Source: Glandiceps talaboti
Taxonomy: Eukaryota; Hemichordata; Enteropneusta; Spengelidae
Direction of reading: 5' to 3'
DNA: 64,000 nucleotides
Assembly: GCF_964340395.1 (NCBI RefSeq)
Contig: NC_135554.1
Location: forward strand, 930,001-994,000
This document shows positions 11,741 to 22,959 of this stretch, one piece after another. The notes under the pieces are model-generated. The model saw nothing but the letters and a program-made list of their open reading frames with translations, made no database searches and was not told where the DNA came from. Position 1 is the first letter of the stretch. The number at the start of each line of letters is the position of its first letter. The position numbers were made by a program, and so were the translations under genes.

Positions 11741-11862
11741 CACATAGAAAATAGCAGCAATGACATTGTAGCATTATTACTATAAAGTATGTGATAATTT
11801 GGAAAAAAAAAAACGTTTATCACACATACCAATCCATACTTGTAACCCAAGTGATAGGCACC

Positions 11863-11957
11863 ATCATTACCTCCCGTAATTATAAGGGTATGGGAGGTAT
11901 TAAAAAGGGGGATGTCTGTCTGTGTGTCTGTCATGCATCCATCTGTGTATGTATGTA

Positions 11958-12005
<48 letters not shown>

Positions 12006-12640
12006 TTTCAGTCTGTGTCACCATTTTCTTAAAAATGGCTGGCTCAATTACAATGAAATTTAGTACCTATAATGTTTAGGGTAATGGCTAGACCTGATTA
12101 GTTTTTGAGCGAGATCTGTTCATGTTAACAGGGAAAATTGACATATCAATGAAATCAACTAATTAAGCAATATCTTAAGACTGAATACGCCAATTTCAAT
12201 ATAATTTAGCATATTTGTTAAACATAACAACATACATTTGTCCTATAAAATTCGTTGATGTACTTTACAGCATTAATGAATAATTTGCATAATTAATTAT
12301 TTTTGGTAATTAGGCTATATCTTAAGAATGCATACTTCAAATTCAATATACTTTAGTACATACTTTAACCATAAGAAAACACATATGTCCTATCAAGTTT
12401 GTTGATGTACCTTACAGTGTTAATGAATAATTTGCATAATTAATGACTTTGGTAATTAGGCTACATCTTAAGAATACATACTTCATTTTCAATATACTTC
12501 AGTACACACGTTAACCATAACAATCGCATATGTCCTGTAAAGCTTGTTGATGTACCTTTCAATGTTAATGAATAATTTGCATAATTAATGATTCTTGGTA
12601 ATTAGGCTATATCTTATGACTGCATCGCCACTCTGTGAGT
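11863..12640 (-). mobile_element. C-family interspersed element, reverse orientation
   Basis: On the plus strand it begins with a hairpin-like end (ACCTCCCGTAATTATAAG, then GGGTATGGGAGGT), then a (GT)n tract at 11958-12003. Three tandem units of roughly 125-130 bp follow between about 12160 and 12610 (shared AATAATTTGCATAATTAAT and GTAATTAGGCTA). The same tandem unit in opposite orientation and the same hairpin end occur at 22380-22710. Non-coding. Confidence 0.65.
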
Positions 12641-12741
12641 ATTGTTAGTTGTGTTAAGTTACAGTACAGTGTACAACCAGCCAGTATACATATTTACCGG
12701 ATAGCACAGACGTTGATATTCAATCGTTACCAGAGCACAAC

Positions 12742-13040
12742 ATGGCCTCCTTCCAACAAGCACCTAAGCAATGGTGCTTATGTCAGAAACTGTTAATTCA
12801 TTTGAGAATTGGCGTCAGAACCTGAGAGATACTCTTTCACAATTTTGCACCATTCCTCACTGAAGGAGCACATTGGACAAAGAAAACCAAGACTACCCCT
12901 TTGAGAGGATTTGGAGACGATGGTGAAGACATCGCTGCCGACAAACGTATGACTGCCCAACAGAAGGTCAATGCTTTGGAACTTATGTTGGGGCAAATAG
13001 CCAATTATTGTCCTGTTATTTCACGCAATATAATTGTCAA
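12742..13040 (+). pseudogene. Fragment of an LTR-retrotransposon gag-like gene
   Basis: Reading across frames on the plus strand gives pieces with a familiar retroelement gag pattern: an initial MASFQQAPKQW, then FENWRQNLRDTLS, then TAQQKV.ALELMLGQIANYC. At least one stop and frame changes separate them. The family is one I associate with LTR retroelements of marine invertebrates; this is recognition by eye, not a search result. The fragment is cut off at 13040 by the B-family element, which begins at 13041, and I cannot find the gag reading frame resuming after the element ends at 14277. Confidence 0.6.
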
Positions 13041-14277
13041 CAACTCATTGAGAATGACATAGTCCCCGCTATGATTGTTTTTTAAGGAATTATCACTACT
13101 CTGATCACGCAACAACACCTGTGAACCTAAATCAAACAGACTTAGATATGTTGTGTCTGCTTGTTGGACATGGAACATGCCTACAACAATAAAGGATGGG
13201 TCGGGTATGGGGGATCATATCACAACGAAAATGGATATGCACATGTATGTCATAGAACACTGTCCTAATACCAACTTTGAATGAGATCTGATCAAGCATG
13301 TCTGAGTTCATGGCTTTGGACATAGAAAAATCGCAAACAAAATGGCTGCAGGTGGCCATATTGGATCGTATCACAACAACAATGAATATGCACATGTCAT
13401 AGAACACTGTCCCAATACCAACTTTGAATGAGATCTGTTCAAGCATGTCTGAGTTATGGCTTTGGACATGGAAAATTTGCAAACAAAATGGCTGCCAGGC
13501 AGCTATATTGGATCGTATCATGATGAAAATGGATATGCACATGTATGTCATAGAACACTGTCCTAATACCAACTTTGAATGAGATCTGTTCAAGCATGTC
13601 TGAGTTATGGCTTTGGACATGGAAAATTTGCAAACAAAATGGCTGCCAGGCAGCTATATTGGATCGTATCATGATGAAAATGGATATGCACATATATGTC
13701 AAAGAACACTGTCCTAATACCAACTTTGAATGAGATCTGTTCAAGCATGTCTGAGTTATGGCTTTGGACATGGAAAATTCGCAAACAAAATGGCTGCCAG
13801 GCAGCCATATTGGATCGTATCACAACAACAATGAATAAGTACATGTATGTCATAGAACACTGTCCTAAGACGAACTTTGAATGAGATCTGTTCAAGCATG
13901 TCTGAGTTATGGCTTTGGACATGGAAAATTTGCAAACAAAATGGCTGCCAGGCAGCCATATTGGATCGTATCACGATGAAAATGGATATGCACATGTATG
14001 TCATAGAACACTGTCCTAATACCAACTTTGAATGAGATCTGTTCAAGCATGTTTGAGTTATGGCTTTGGACAGGGAAAATTTACAAACAAAATGGCTGCT
14101 AGGCGGCCATATTGGATCGTATCATAAAGCAAATTGACGTGCATATGTATGCCATTTGAAAAAAATCGGTCCAGGCATCTCCAAGAAACGGCTGCGGATG
14201 GACGGACGGACGCACGCACGGACACACGGAACCCAATCCATAAGTCCCCGTCCCAGACTTAGTCCGGCGGGGACTAA
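13041..14277 (+). mobile_element. B-family Helitron-like non-autonomous element, copy B1 (complete)
   Basis: Starts CAACTCATTGAGAATGACAT, a near match to the B consensus start CAAGTCATTGAGAATGACAT with a small hairpin, then AGTCCCCGC about 20 bases in. A core of about six tandem units of roughly 150 bp follows (shared ATGGCTGCCAGGCAGCCATA and GAACACTGTCCTAATACC). Next come a GGACGGAC-type microsatellite (about 14198-14225) and AAGTCCCCGTCCCAG. The end is GTCCGGCGGGGACTAA (CTAA at 14274-14277). AGTCCCCGC near the 5' end and GCGGGGACT at the 3' end are inverted relative to each other. Open frames across the core repeat with the unit period and encode nothing recognised. Confidence 0.8.
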
Positions 14278-14725
<448 letters not shown>

Positions 14726-14756
14726 ACCAACCATAATGATGATATAATACTCTTAC

Positions 14757-14928
14757 CATACACTTGAACCAATGGCATAACTGACCATGCTATCAACTTC
14801 TCTTCGTCTAGTAATGGCACTTCAGCTGCTATGTCATCAGGAATATTTTCAGCTTTCATTCGTTGACGCAGATAAAACCTAGCAACTAGTATCATATCAG
14901 TCTGAAAATTGACATCATTGAATAATGC
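14757..14928 (-). CDS. Host gene exon 6 of 8 seen (57 codons plus split codon; C2-like core)
   Basis: Internal exon with acceptor TTTATTTTAG and donor GTAAGAG on the minus strand. It encodes residues 253-309 of the joined product: [11 protein letters not shown], then [13 protein letters not shown], a strongly beta-like strand, then an acidic helix-like stretch ([14 protein letters not shown]) and [11 protein letters not shown]. The last base G is the first base of a glycine codon completed by the exon at 11354-11439. Entry is in phase 0, matching the phase-0 end of the exon at 19502-19630. The ILVARFYLR strand with neighbouring exons suggests a C2-like beta sandwich; calcium-binding aspartate loops are not evident. 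An open frame reaching further into the GA repeat is not real, since the donor precedes it. Confidence 0.88.
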
Positions 14929-14939
14929 CTAAAATAAAG

Positions 14940-17498
14940 AATTATTATCAGTTTACCCATATAAATTAATATTATCAGTTTACCCATATAAATTAATATG
15001 GTCAGTTTACCCATATAAATTAATATTATCAGTTTACCCATATAAATTAATATGGTCAGTTTTCCCATATAAACATATACTGTCAGTTTACCCATATAAA
15101 TTAATATGGTCAGTTTACCCATATAAATTAATATTATCAGTTTACCCATATAAATTAATATGGTCAGTTTTCCCATATAAACAAATACTGTCAGTTTACC
15201 CATATAAATTAATATGGTCAGTTTACCCATATAAATTAATATGGTCAGTTTACCCATATAAATTAATATTATCAGTTTACCCATATAAATTAATATGATC
15301 AGTTTACCCATATAAATTAATATTGTCAGTCCCCCCCCCATATAAATTAATATGGTCAGTTTACCCATATAAACATATACTGTCAGTTCCCTCCCCCATA
15401 TAAACAAATATTGTCAGTTTTCCCATATAAACATATATTGTCAGTTTCCTCCCCCATATAAACAAATATTGTCAGTCCCCCCCCTATATAAACAAATATT
15501 GTCAGTCCCCCCCCATATAAACAAATATTGTCAGTTCCCCCATACAAACAAATATTGTCAGTCCCCCCCCCTATATAAACAAATATTGTCAGCCCCCCCC
15601 CCCCCCCCCCCATATAAACAAATATTGTCAGTTTCCCCATATAAACAAACATTGTCAGTTTCCCCATACAAACAAATATTGTCAGTCCCCTCCCATATAA
15701 ACAAATATTGTCAGTCCCCCCCATACAAACAAATATAGTCAGTCCCCCCCATTCAAACAAATATTGTGAGCCCCCCACCCCCCCCCATATAAGCATATAT
15801 TGTCAGTTTCCCCCATACAAACAAATATTGTCAGTCCCCCCCCATAAAAACAAATATTGTCAGTTTCCCCATATAAACAAATATTGTCAGTCTCCCCATA
15901 CAAACAAATATTGTCAGTCCCCTCCCATATAAACAAATATTGTCAGTCCCCCCCCCCCATACAAACAAATATAGTCAGTCCCCCCATTCAAACAAATATT
16001 GTCAGCCCTCCCCCATATAAGCATATATTGTCAGTCTCCCCGATTTAAACAAATATTGTCAGTTTCCCCAATATAAACAAATATTGTCAGTTTTCCCATA
16101 TAAACAAATATTGTCAGTCCCCAATATAAACAAATATTGTCAGTTTCCCCATATAAATAAATAATGTCAGTTTCCCCCATACAAACAAATATTGTCAGTC
16201 CCCCCCCCCCCCCATATATATAAATAAATATTGTCAGTTCCCCCATTTAAAGATATATTGTCAGTCCCCTCCCCATATACATAAATAATGTCAGTTTCCC
16301 CCATACAAACAAATATTGTCAGTCCCCCCCCCATATATATAAATAAATATTGTCAGTTCCCCCATTTAAAGATATATTGTCAGTCCCCTCCCCATATACA
16401 TAAATAATGTCAGTCTCCCCCATATAAATAAATATTGTCAGTCCCCTCCCCATATACATAAATAATGTCAGTCTCCCCCATATAAATAAATATTGTCAGT
16501 CCCCTCCCCATATACATAAATAATGTCAGTCCCCCCCCATATAAACAAATATTGTCAGTCTCCCCCATATAAACAAATATTGTCAGTTTCCCCATATAAA
16601 TAAATATTGTCAGTTTCCCCAATATAAACAAATATTGTCAGTTTCCCCATATAAATAAATATTGTCAGTTTCCTCATATAAACAAATATTGTCAGTTTCC
16701 CCATATAAATAAATATTGTCAGTTTCCCCATATAAATAAATATTGTCAGTTCCCCAATATAAATAAATATTGTCAGTTCCCCAATTTAAAGATATATTGT
16801 CAGTCCCCCCCCCCATATAAACAAATATTGTCAGTCCCCCCATATAAACAAATATTGTCAGTCCCCCCATATAAATAAATAATGTCAGTTTCCCCAATAT
16901 AAACAAATATTGTCAGTCCCCCCCCCCATATAAACAAATATTGTCAGTCCCCCCATATAAACAAATATTGTCAGTCTCCCCCCCCCATATAAACAAATAT
17001 TGTCAGTCCCCTCCCCCATACAAACAAATATTGTCAGTTTCCCCCATACAAACAAATATTGTCAGTCCCCCTATATAAACAAATATTGTCAGTCCCCCCA
17101 TATAAACAAATATTGTCAGTCTCCCCCATATAAACAAATATAGTCAGTCTCCCCATTTAAACAAATATTGTCAGTTTCCCCCATATAAACAAATATTGTC
17201 AGTCTCCCCATTTAAACAAATATTGTCAGTCCCCCCATACAAACAAATATTGTCAGTTTCCCCCATACAAACAAATATTGTCAGTCCCCCTATATAAACA
17301 AATATTGTCAGTTTCCCCAATATAAACAAATATTGTCAGTTTCCCCATATAAACAAATATTGTCAGTCCCCCATTTAAACATATATTGTCAGTCCCCCCC
17401 CATATAAACAAATATTGTCAGTCCCCCCCCCCCCCCATATAAATAAATATTGTCAGTTTCCCCAATTAAACAAATATTGTCAGTTTCCCCCATATAAA
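14940..17498. repeat. C-rich minisatellite, roughly 22-40 bp units (about 2.5 kb)
   Basis: Tandem units built from CATATAAACAAATATTGTCAG plus a variable C run, split here as CATATAAAC and AAATATTGTCAG. Toward 14940-15300 the units are CCCATATAAATTAATATG.TCAGTTTA with no long C run, and from about 15330 onward the C tracts grow to as many as 20 bases. Units differ mainly in C-tract length. The host transcript carries the G-rich strand, so repeated G4+ tracts would be in the intron RNA just upstream of the acceptor of exon 14757-14928. One element insertion interrupts the array at 17499; remnant units reappear at 18712-18770. Confidence 0.96.
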
Positions 17499-18711
17499 CA
17501 AGCGACCTATCAGTCAGAATAGCTCCGCTGTTGTTTTTAATTTAATTTTTTATTTTGGTAACATGTAGAAGTGGTTCAGTTCTTCAGCTCTTCACTATGC
17601 AGTTTTGTTTTAGTGATGTAATAAAGTGGTTAGTGGTTTCATATGATGTCTCACTATAAAACACATTTTGCACAGAAAGTTGGTAATGTATTGTACTTTT
17701 ATACCATAGTCACCATTTTATTAAAAAAATCTACTGTTATGAAAAATTACACAAAATCTCAGAAAAATAATGACTGGGAAATGCACACAAGAAAAAGAAA
17801 AAAAAGAGGATTTTGAGGTTGGCTATAAATAATTCCAGTGTCTTACAGCTTTAACCCTGGAAAATTTAAATGATGAATGAAATAAACTAGGGATCTAAAA
17901 TAATTTTGAGGCAATTCGAATTTCAATTTTCTAACAAATTTACCAAGTCAACAACATTCAACTTGTACTAGTTGTAGTAGACATAACATTGTCTGATATT
18001 TTAATTTACGGAGTTTCTTGTGACTGGCACCTGTCAGCAGACTCGGCCAATTTTTTTTCATCATTCCATTGTATTTAAACCTTGTACTTGACATTTCGCA
18101 ATATTTATAATTCTCAACAAAATACCTCAACATGCCTCACCTCGCTCATACTCAAAGCAGTCCCGGTATGATCACTAGCACTGACTAGTCGTGCTTGCAT
18201 ACGGAGTAATCCGGGACTCGATTCTGACAATTGTCCCTACTATTTGTTTAGAGTCAAGTCAGCAATATAGACCGCCTGTCGTATGTAAGCAGGGCTAACC
18301 ACTGGCATCACCAGAGAGAACCTTTTCGGATTTACATGTAAAACGGGGAAAGATACGAAAAACATAATGCAAAGTCTGAAGCCAAATTAAAGTTGTAATT
18401 ATTTTAATTATTTTAACTTGCCAAATATTTGCATTTTGGAAATGGCAAAACAAGAACTCCCGTGTTGTTGCTGTGGAAAATCGCCTGGTCAAACGAGGTC
18501 AGCTTCAGCTTCCGGGTCAAATCAGCCTCCCCCCCCCCTCTCCCCCCAGGGAACATGCACACCAAATATCAAAGTATTCTGGTCGTTACTTTGGAGAAGA
18601 TGATGAAAATAAAAAAAGTTGACGGACACGTATGATTCACCTATACCTCTATACTCTATACCCACCTATACCTAAAGCTACGCTTTCAGCTTTCGCTGAC
18701 AGCGGAGCTAA
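17499..18711 (+). mobile_element. A-family Helitron-like non-autonomous element, copy A1
   Basis: Begins CAAGCGACCTATCAGTCAG then AATAGCTCCGCTG, and ends with AGCTTTCGCTGACAGCGG then AGCTAA. TAGCTCCGCTGT at the 5' end is the inverse of ACAGCGGAGCTA at the 3' end. Left flank CATATAAA and right flank CAAATATTG join to give exactly the minisatellite unit found in the neighbouring array, so the insertion made no target-site duplication. A small hairpin (CGCTGACAGCG) precedes the terminal CTAA. No protein is encoded. Compared with copy A2 it lacks several hundred internal bases. Confidence 0.8.
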
Positions 18712-18955
18712 CAAATATTGTTAGTTCCCCCACATAACCCAATAGTCAGTTTTCCCCACAAACAAATATTGCCAATACTCCCCTCCCAAAAAATCCCAAC
18801 AAAACAAAACAGCCTTTCTAACATATCTTTTTGATTTATTTCATTTCAGAATCATTATTTGTCCTTTCTATTCTATTCAATATAAACAAATAAAGTTTAA
18901 AGTTTATAAACCTACCTCCTGCTGTCTAAATCTATATGCAAGACAATATATATGA

Positions 18956-19087
18956 GGTTATTACCCAATATCATCTCTTCGTTCGTCGTATTGCTGTGAG
19001 TGCAGTTTCTGTAACATGACGTGAGACATTACGAAAACTGCGAGAATGATGATACAACGAATGAAGAGGTGATATTTGGTAATAACC
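18956..19087. mobile_element. 132-bp foldback (near-palindromic) element
   Basis: GGTTATTACCCAATATCATC at the left end is inverted as GGTGATATTTGGTAATAACC at the right. The complementarity continues inward with scattered mismatches (CTCTTCGTTCGTCGTAT against ATACAACGAATGAAGAG) almost to the centre. It could be a MITE or a foldback element. No clear target-site duplication is seen. Confidence 0.7.
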
Positions 19088-19216
19088 AATTTATCATATG
19101 CCTATGCCCAGGAGTTCAAAGGGAAATTTTCGAAAAATAAAAAGAGCATGGCTTGCTATACACTACAGGGCGATTCATGTGTCTTTTGACCTTGTGACAT
19201 TCCCGTACACATAGTT

Positions 19217-19501
19217 TGCTGAAGTTTGTATATAAAACTTACCTCCTGCAAATCTATCTTATAAGTTTGTATATAAAACTTACCTCCTGCAAATCTATCT
19301 TATAAGTTTGTATATAAAACTTACCTCCTGCAAATCTATCTTATAAGTTTGTATATAAAACTTACCTCCTGCAAATCTATCTTATAAGTTTGTATATAAA
19401 ACTTATCTCCTGCAAATCTATCTTATAAGTTTGTATATAAAACTTACCTGCTGCAAATCTATCTTATAAACAAGATCATAAAGCTTTGTTTATAAACTTA
19501 C
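19217..19501. repeat. 41-bp tandem array of splice-donor look-alikes next to a real donor
   Basis: Six 41-bp units, each holding CTTACCTCCTGC or a one-base variant (at 19238, 19279, 19320, 19361, 19402, 19443). The unit ends in the authentic donor region of the exon at 19502-19630. On the minus strand each unit reads GCAGGAG-GTAAG-like, that is, an exon end plus a strong 5' splice site. Five of six keep the GT; the copy at 19402 has GGAGATAAG and lost it. A degenerate outlying copy is at about 18912. Confidence 0.92.
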
Positions 19502-19630
19502 CTCCTGCTGACCAAATATATGATAGCCATATTTATAGTTACTGCGTACAGGTGTTGTTGTACAAGTGATAGCTGTATCACCTGCTTTGGCAGGCTGCCC
19601 TGTGTACTGATGATATACAGTCAGTCGAAC
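19502..19630 (-). CDS. Host gene exon 5 of 8 seen (43 codons; C2-like region)
   Basis: Internal phase-0/phase-0 exon with acceptor CTGTTGTTAG and donor GTAAGTTT on the minus strand. It encodes residues 210-252: VRLTVYHQYTGQPAKAGD, TAITCTTTPVRSNYKYGY and HIFGQQE. Joined to the end of the previous exon (GLQVDRVRKALDGEGK), it reads as two consecutive beta strands with a loop, as in a C2-like domain. The donor is the last member of a series of near-identical donor-like units that continue into the intron. A 20.5-kb intron separates it from the exon at 40141-40366; an extra phase-0 exon in that gap cannot be excluded. Confidence 0.86.
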
Positions 19631-19732
19631 CTAACAACAGTTTAGTATATACATATACTTGTTAACATACACAACCTATAACAGTTTAGTATATACATAT
19701 ATCTGTTAACATATACAACCTATAACTGTTAA

Positions 19733-20082
<350 letters not shown>

Positions 20083-20146
20083 CCGCTCTACATGTATATG
20101 TATTGAGCACTGTTTGCTCCAGTATAGACATATTGTATATGTTGAG

Positions 20147-20300
<154 letters not shown>

Positions 20301-20499
20301 TAGTTTTGGTAGTACTGGAACTCTTTCTTGGTTGTAACTCGGAGTTTCACGCATAGTGCGATCGTCAGACAACTATAACTGTTAAGTATATACATATATC
20401 TGTTAGTAGATTGATACTCACCGAGTTATATATATATATATCTGTTAACATATACAACCTACAACAGTTAAGTATATACATATACTTGTTAACATTTAG

Positions 20500-21580
20500 A
20501 TAAATCATTTGTAGAGGTAATTGAATATTTTAAATAAAGTTTAAACCATTTATATTGTACTGTTGATGTTAATTTGTAAAAGAATTGATTCCATGTTTTA
20601 GAAAAGCAAATAAGTTTTCAAACGTCATTAATCTAAAGACTCAATTAAACACAACTACACACACAGTATCCCATATACATGCCATTCCTGCTTGTATTGC
20701 TTTCATCTATTTTGGATTTGTTGTCGAGAACTTTAATTTGTCTAATAGAATTTAATAGACTAGAATAAATAGAACAAAGAAGAACAGAACTAGAGCAGAG
20801 TATGAAAAAGAATAGAATACAATAAAAAATATTAGAATATAGAATAGATATTGAAAAATAAGATAATATTATGCAATGGATCAGAACAGACATAACAGAA
20901 CAGAATAGGAATATAATCAATCAAAGACATAGTCCCCAATTTGTATGTTTGATGGCAAAGTTATTGTTCAAATCAGAATGGTGTCTCCAGGTACAAAATT
21001 TTATAATTTATTCACCATTATTTGCTATTTGACCTTGATTATGGAGATCAGAGTCAAAGGTCAAGGTATAAAAAGAAAGCTAACCTTGGGTATAGACATT
21101 TAAATGGAGTCTTTATTTATTCAACTTCTTGAGTTAACATGGAAAGAAAAAGCTTGGTCATTGCACCTTGTAAGTGTTTGTCAAACATATATAGGAACTA
21201 GACTAACTATATACATGGACATTGAATATCCAATATCTAGACACAGGCTGGGTCAGGCACTTTCAGTCACAGTGTTTGCCACATATTATTTCAAAGTGTC
21301 CTAAATTGGTTATGTTTGTACACAATTCAACATGTTCAGGTCAGTGGAGGAACAGATTTTAGAGCCAGTAAATCTTAAGGTATTTCATTTCTTTTGTGTC
21401 ACATGTACAGCTACACATGCAAGTTTTTCTACCACAAGATGACACAATGCAACTCATGGCATGCAATAGCGAGAAGTCATTTCTAACAAATAACTTACTT
21501 AAAGGTGGCCATGGTGCAGTGTTGTGATGCCATACCATATGTATTGGATCATTTATCAAGAGACAGAGTTTATGTTATAT
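20500..21580. other. Intron sequence without recognised features
   Basis: AT-rich sequence in the 20.5-kb host intron. No exon with plausible splice sites, RNA gene or strong repeat is recognised. There is an A-rich AGAATA/GAACAGA stretch at 20755-20910. Confidence 0.5.
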
Positions 21581-22190
21581 TTGAATGTATATTTATAGCT
21601 ATTTGTTTATGGTTTATTTTATGCACATACATTTTTTTTGTTTAATAGCTTACACAGTGCCCACAAGTGGCAGCATAGCGGCTCAATGACTAGTACGCAT
21701 GCGCGTCCTATATACTATGCAATGTTTTTTGGTGGTAAAACCCAAGGATGCATTGCAGTACAATGACTACACATGCACGTTCTATGTACGATGTGCAATC
21801 TCCACACCGAGAGCGGTATCTATGATATCATCATGAGGCAGCCGCTCACAAATGAATTTACCCAGCTGTGCGAGCTTAGGGGCTTTGAATGTATATTTAT
21901 AGCTATTTGTTTATGGTTTATTTTATGCACATACATTTTTTTTGTTTAATAGCTTACACAGTGCCCACAAGTGGCAGCATAGCGGCTCAATGACTAGTAC
22001 GCATGCGCGTCCTATATACTATGCAATGTTTTTTGGTGGTAAAACCCAAGGATGCATTGCAGTACAATGACTACACATGCATGTTCTATGTACGATGTGC
22101 AATCTCCACACCGAGAGCGCTATCTATGATATCATCATGAGGCAGCCGCTCACAAATGAATTTACCCAGCTGTGCGAGCTTAGGGGCTTT
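21581..22190. repeat. 304-bp tandem duplication
   Basis: Two adjacent copies (21581-21884 and 21885-22188) differ at only a few bases that I can see, for example CACGTTC/CATGTTC and GAGCGGTA/GAGCGCTA. Each contains two ACTATGCAATG/ACGATGTGCAATC-type internal motifs. The high identity suggests recent origin. No gene is seen in it. Confidence 0.95.
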
Positions 22191-22259
22191 GGCCTAGTTA
22201 TGATATTAAATGTATGGACATTTAAGTATAGGAGCGTGGCTCATGATTTTCTTTAGTTG

Positions 22260-22373
22260 AAAACAAGGTGACCCCCCCCCCCCCTTATTCACTTTGTAAA
22301 AATGATGACCCCCCCCCCCTTCTTTGAGTCCCAAATTAAGGTAACACCCCCCCCTCCCCCCCCCCCCAGCCTC
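22260..22373. repeat. Poly-C cluster
   Basis: Several C runs of 8-16 bases separated by short spacers (GTGACC..., GATGACC..., GGTAACACC...). A similar arrangement is at 59515-59640, and its complement (poly-G) is at 32140-32170, which suggests an interspersed family with C-tract ends. Confidence 0.85.
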
Positions 22374-22580
22374 GCTCCCTACCAAAAACCATTAATTATG
22401 CAAATTATTCATTAACACTGTAAGGTACATCTACAAACTTGATAGGACATATGCGTTTTCTTATGGTTAACGTATGTACTAAATTATATTGAATTTGAAA
22501 TATGCATTCCTAAGATATAGCCTAATTACCCAAAATAATTAATTATGCAAATTATTCATTAACGCTATAAGGTACATCGA

Positions 22581-22649
<69 letters not shown>

Positions 22650-22710
22650 GACAGACACACAGACAGACATCCCCCTTTTAATACCTCCCGTACCCTTACG
22701 GGACGTAAAA
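22374..22710 (+). mobile_element. C-family element fragment with (GA)n and hairpin end
   Basis: Two tandem copies of the unit seen inverted at 12160-12610 (ATTAATTATGCAAATTATTC, AAGATATAGCCTAATTACC), then (GA)n at 22584-22647, a short (CAGA)n part, CCCCCTTTTAATACC and a hairpin CTCCCGTACCCTTACGGG. Non-coding. Confidence 0.65.
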
Positions 22711-22959
22711 ATACCTACTTGCTAATCAAGTCTGTCTCCTTATACGTTAACACTGTACATAAAATGTATAAATAAATACATGGCAATGTATAATGAGGGC
22801 AGTGAAAAAAAACTAAATATCTATGAAAATATATATATTGTACATCAACATGAGTTGCAGTATATTCACATCTGGTGAAGAAAATGTCTCTTTAGAAATC
22901 TCATCATTGATAATTGTAGATTTTTACAAGGGCACGTAGTGCCTGATATAAAATCAGAA

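Noticed and set aside
13132-14046. Open frames with MSKAITQTCLNRSHSK-type repeats (also 34391-35751 and 55598-57841)
   Set aside because: They recur with the 150-bp core of B elements, differ in frame between copies, and have no protein features; they are by-products of the repeat.
17499-18711. A1 as a TIR DNA transposon with a 3-bp ACA target duplication
   Set aside because: An ACA duplication can be drawn if the ends are shifted, but choosing CAAG...CTAA restores the minisatellite unit with nothing duplicated and agrees with the three B-element empty sites.
18905-18925. A 16-base micro-exon (AG acceptor, GTAGGT donor on the minus strand)
   Set aside because: It is a degenerate relative of the 41-bp donor-like array, and neighbouring exons already join in phase without it.
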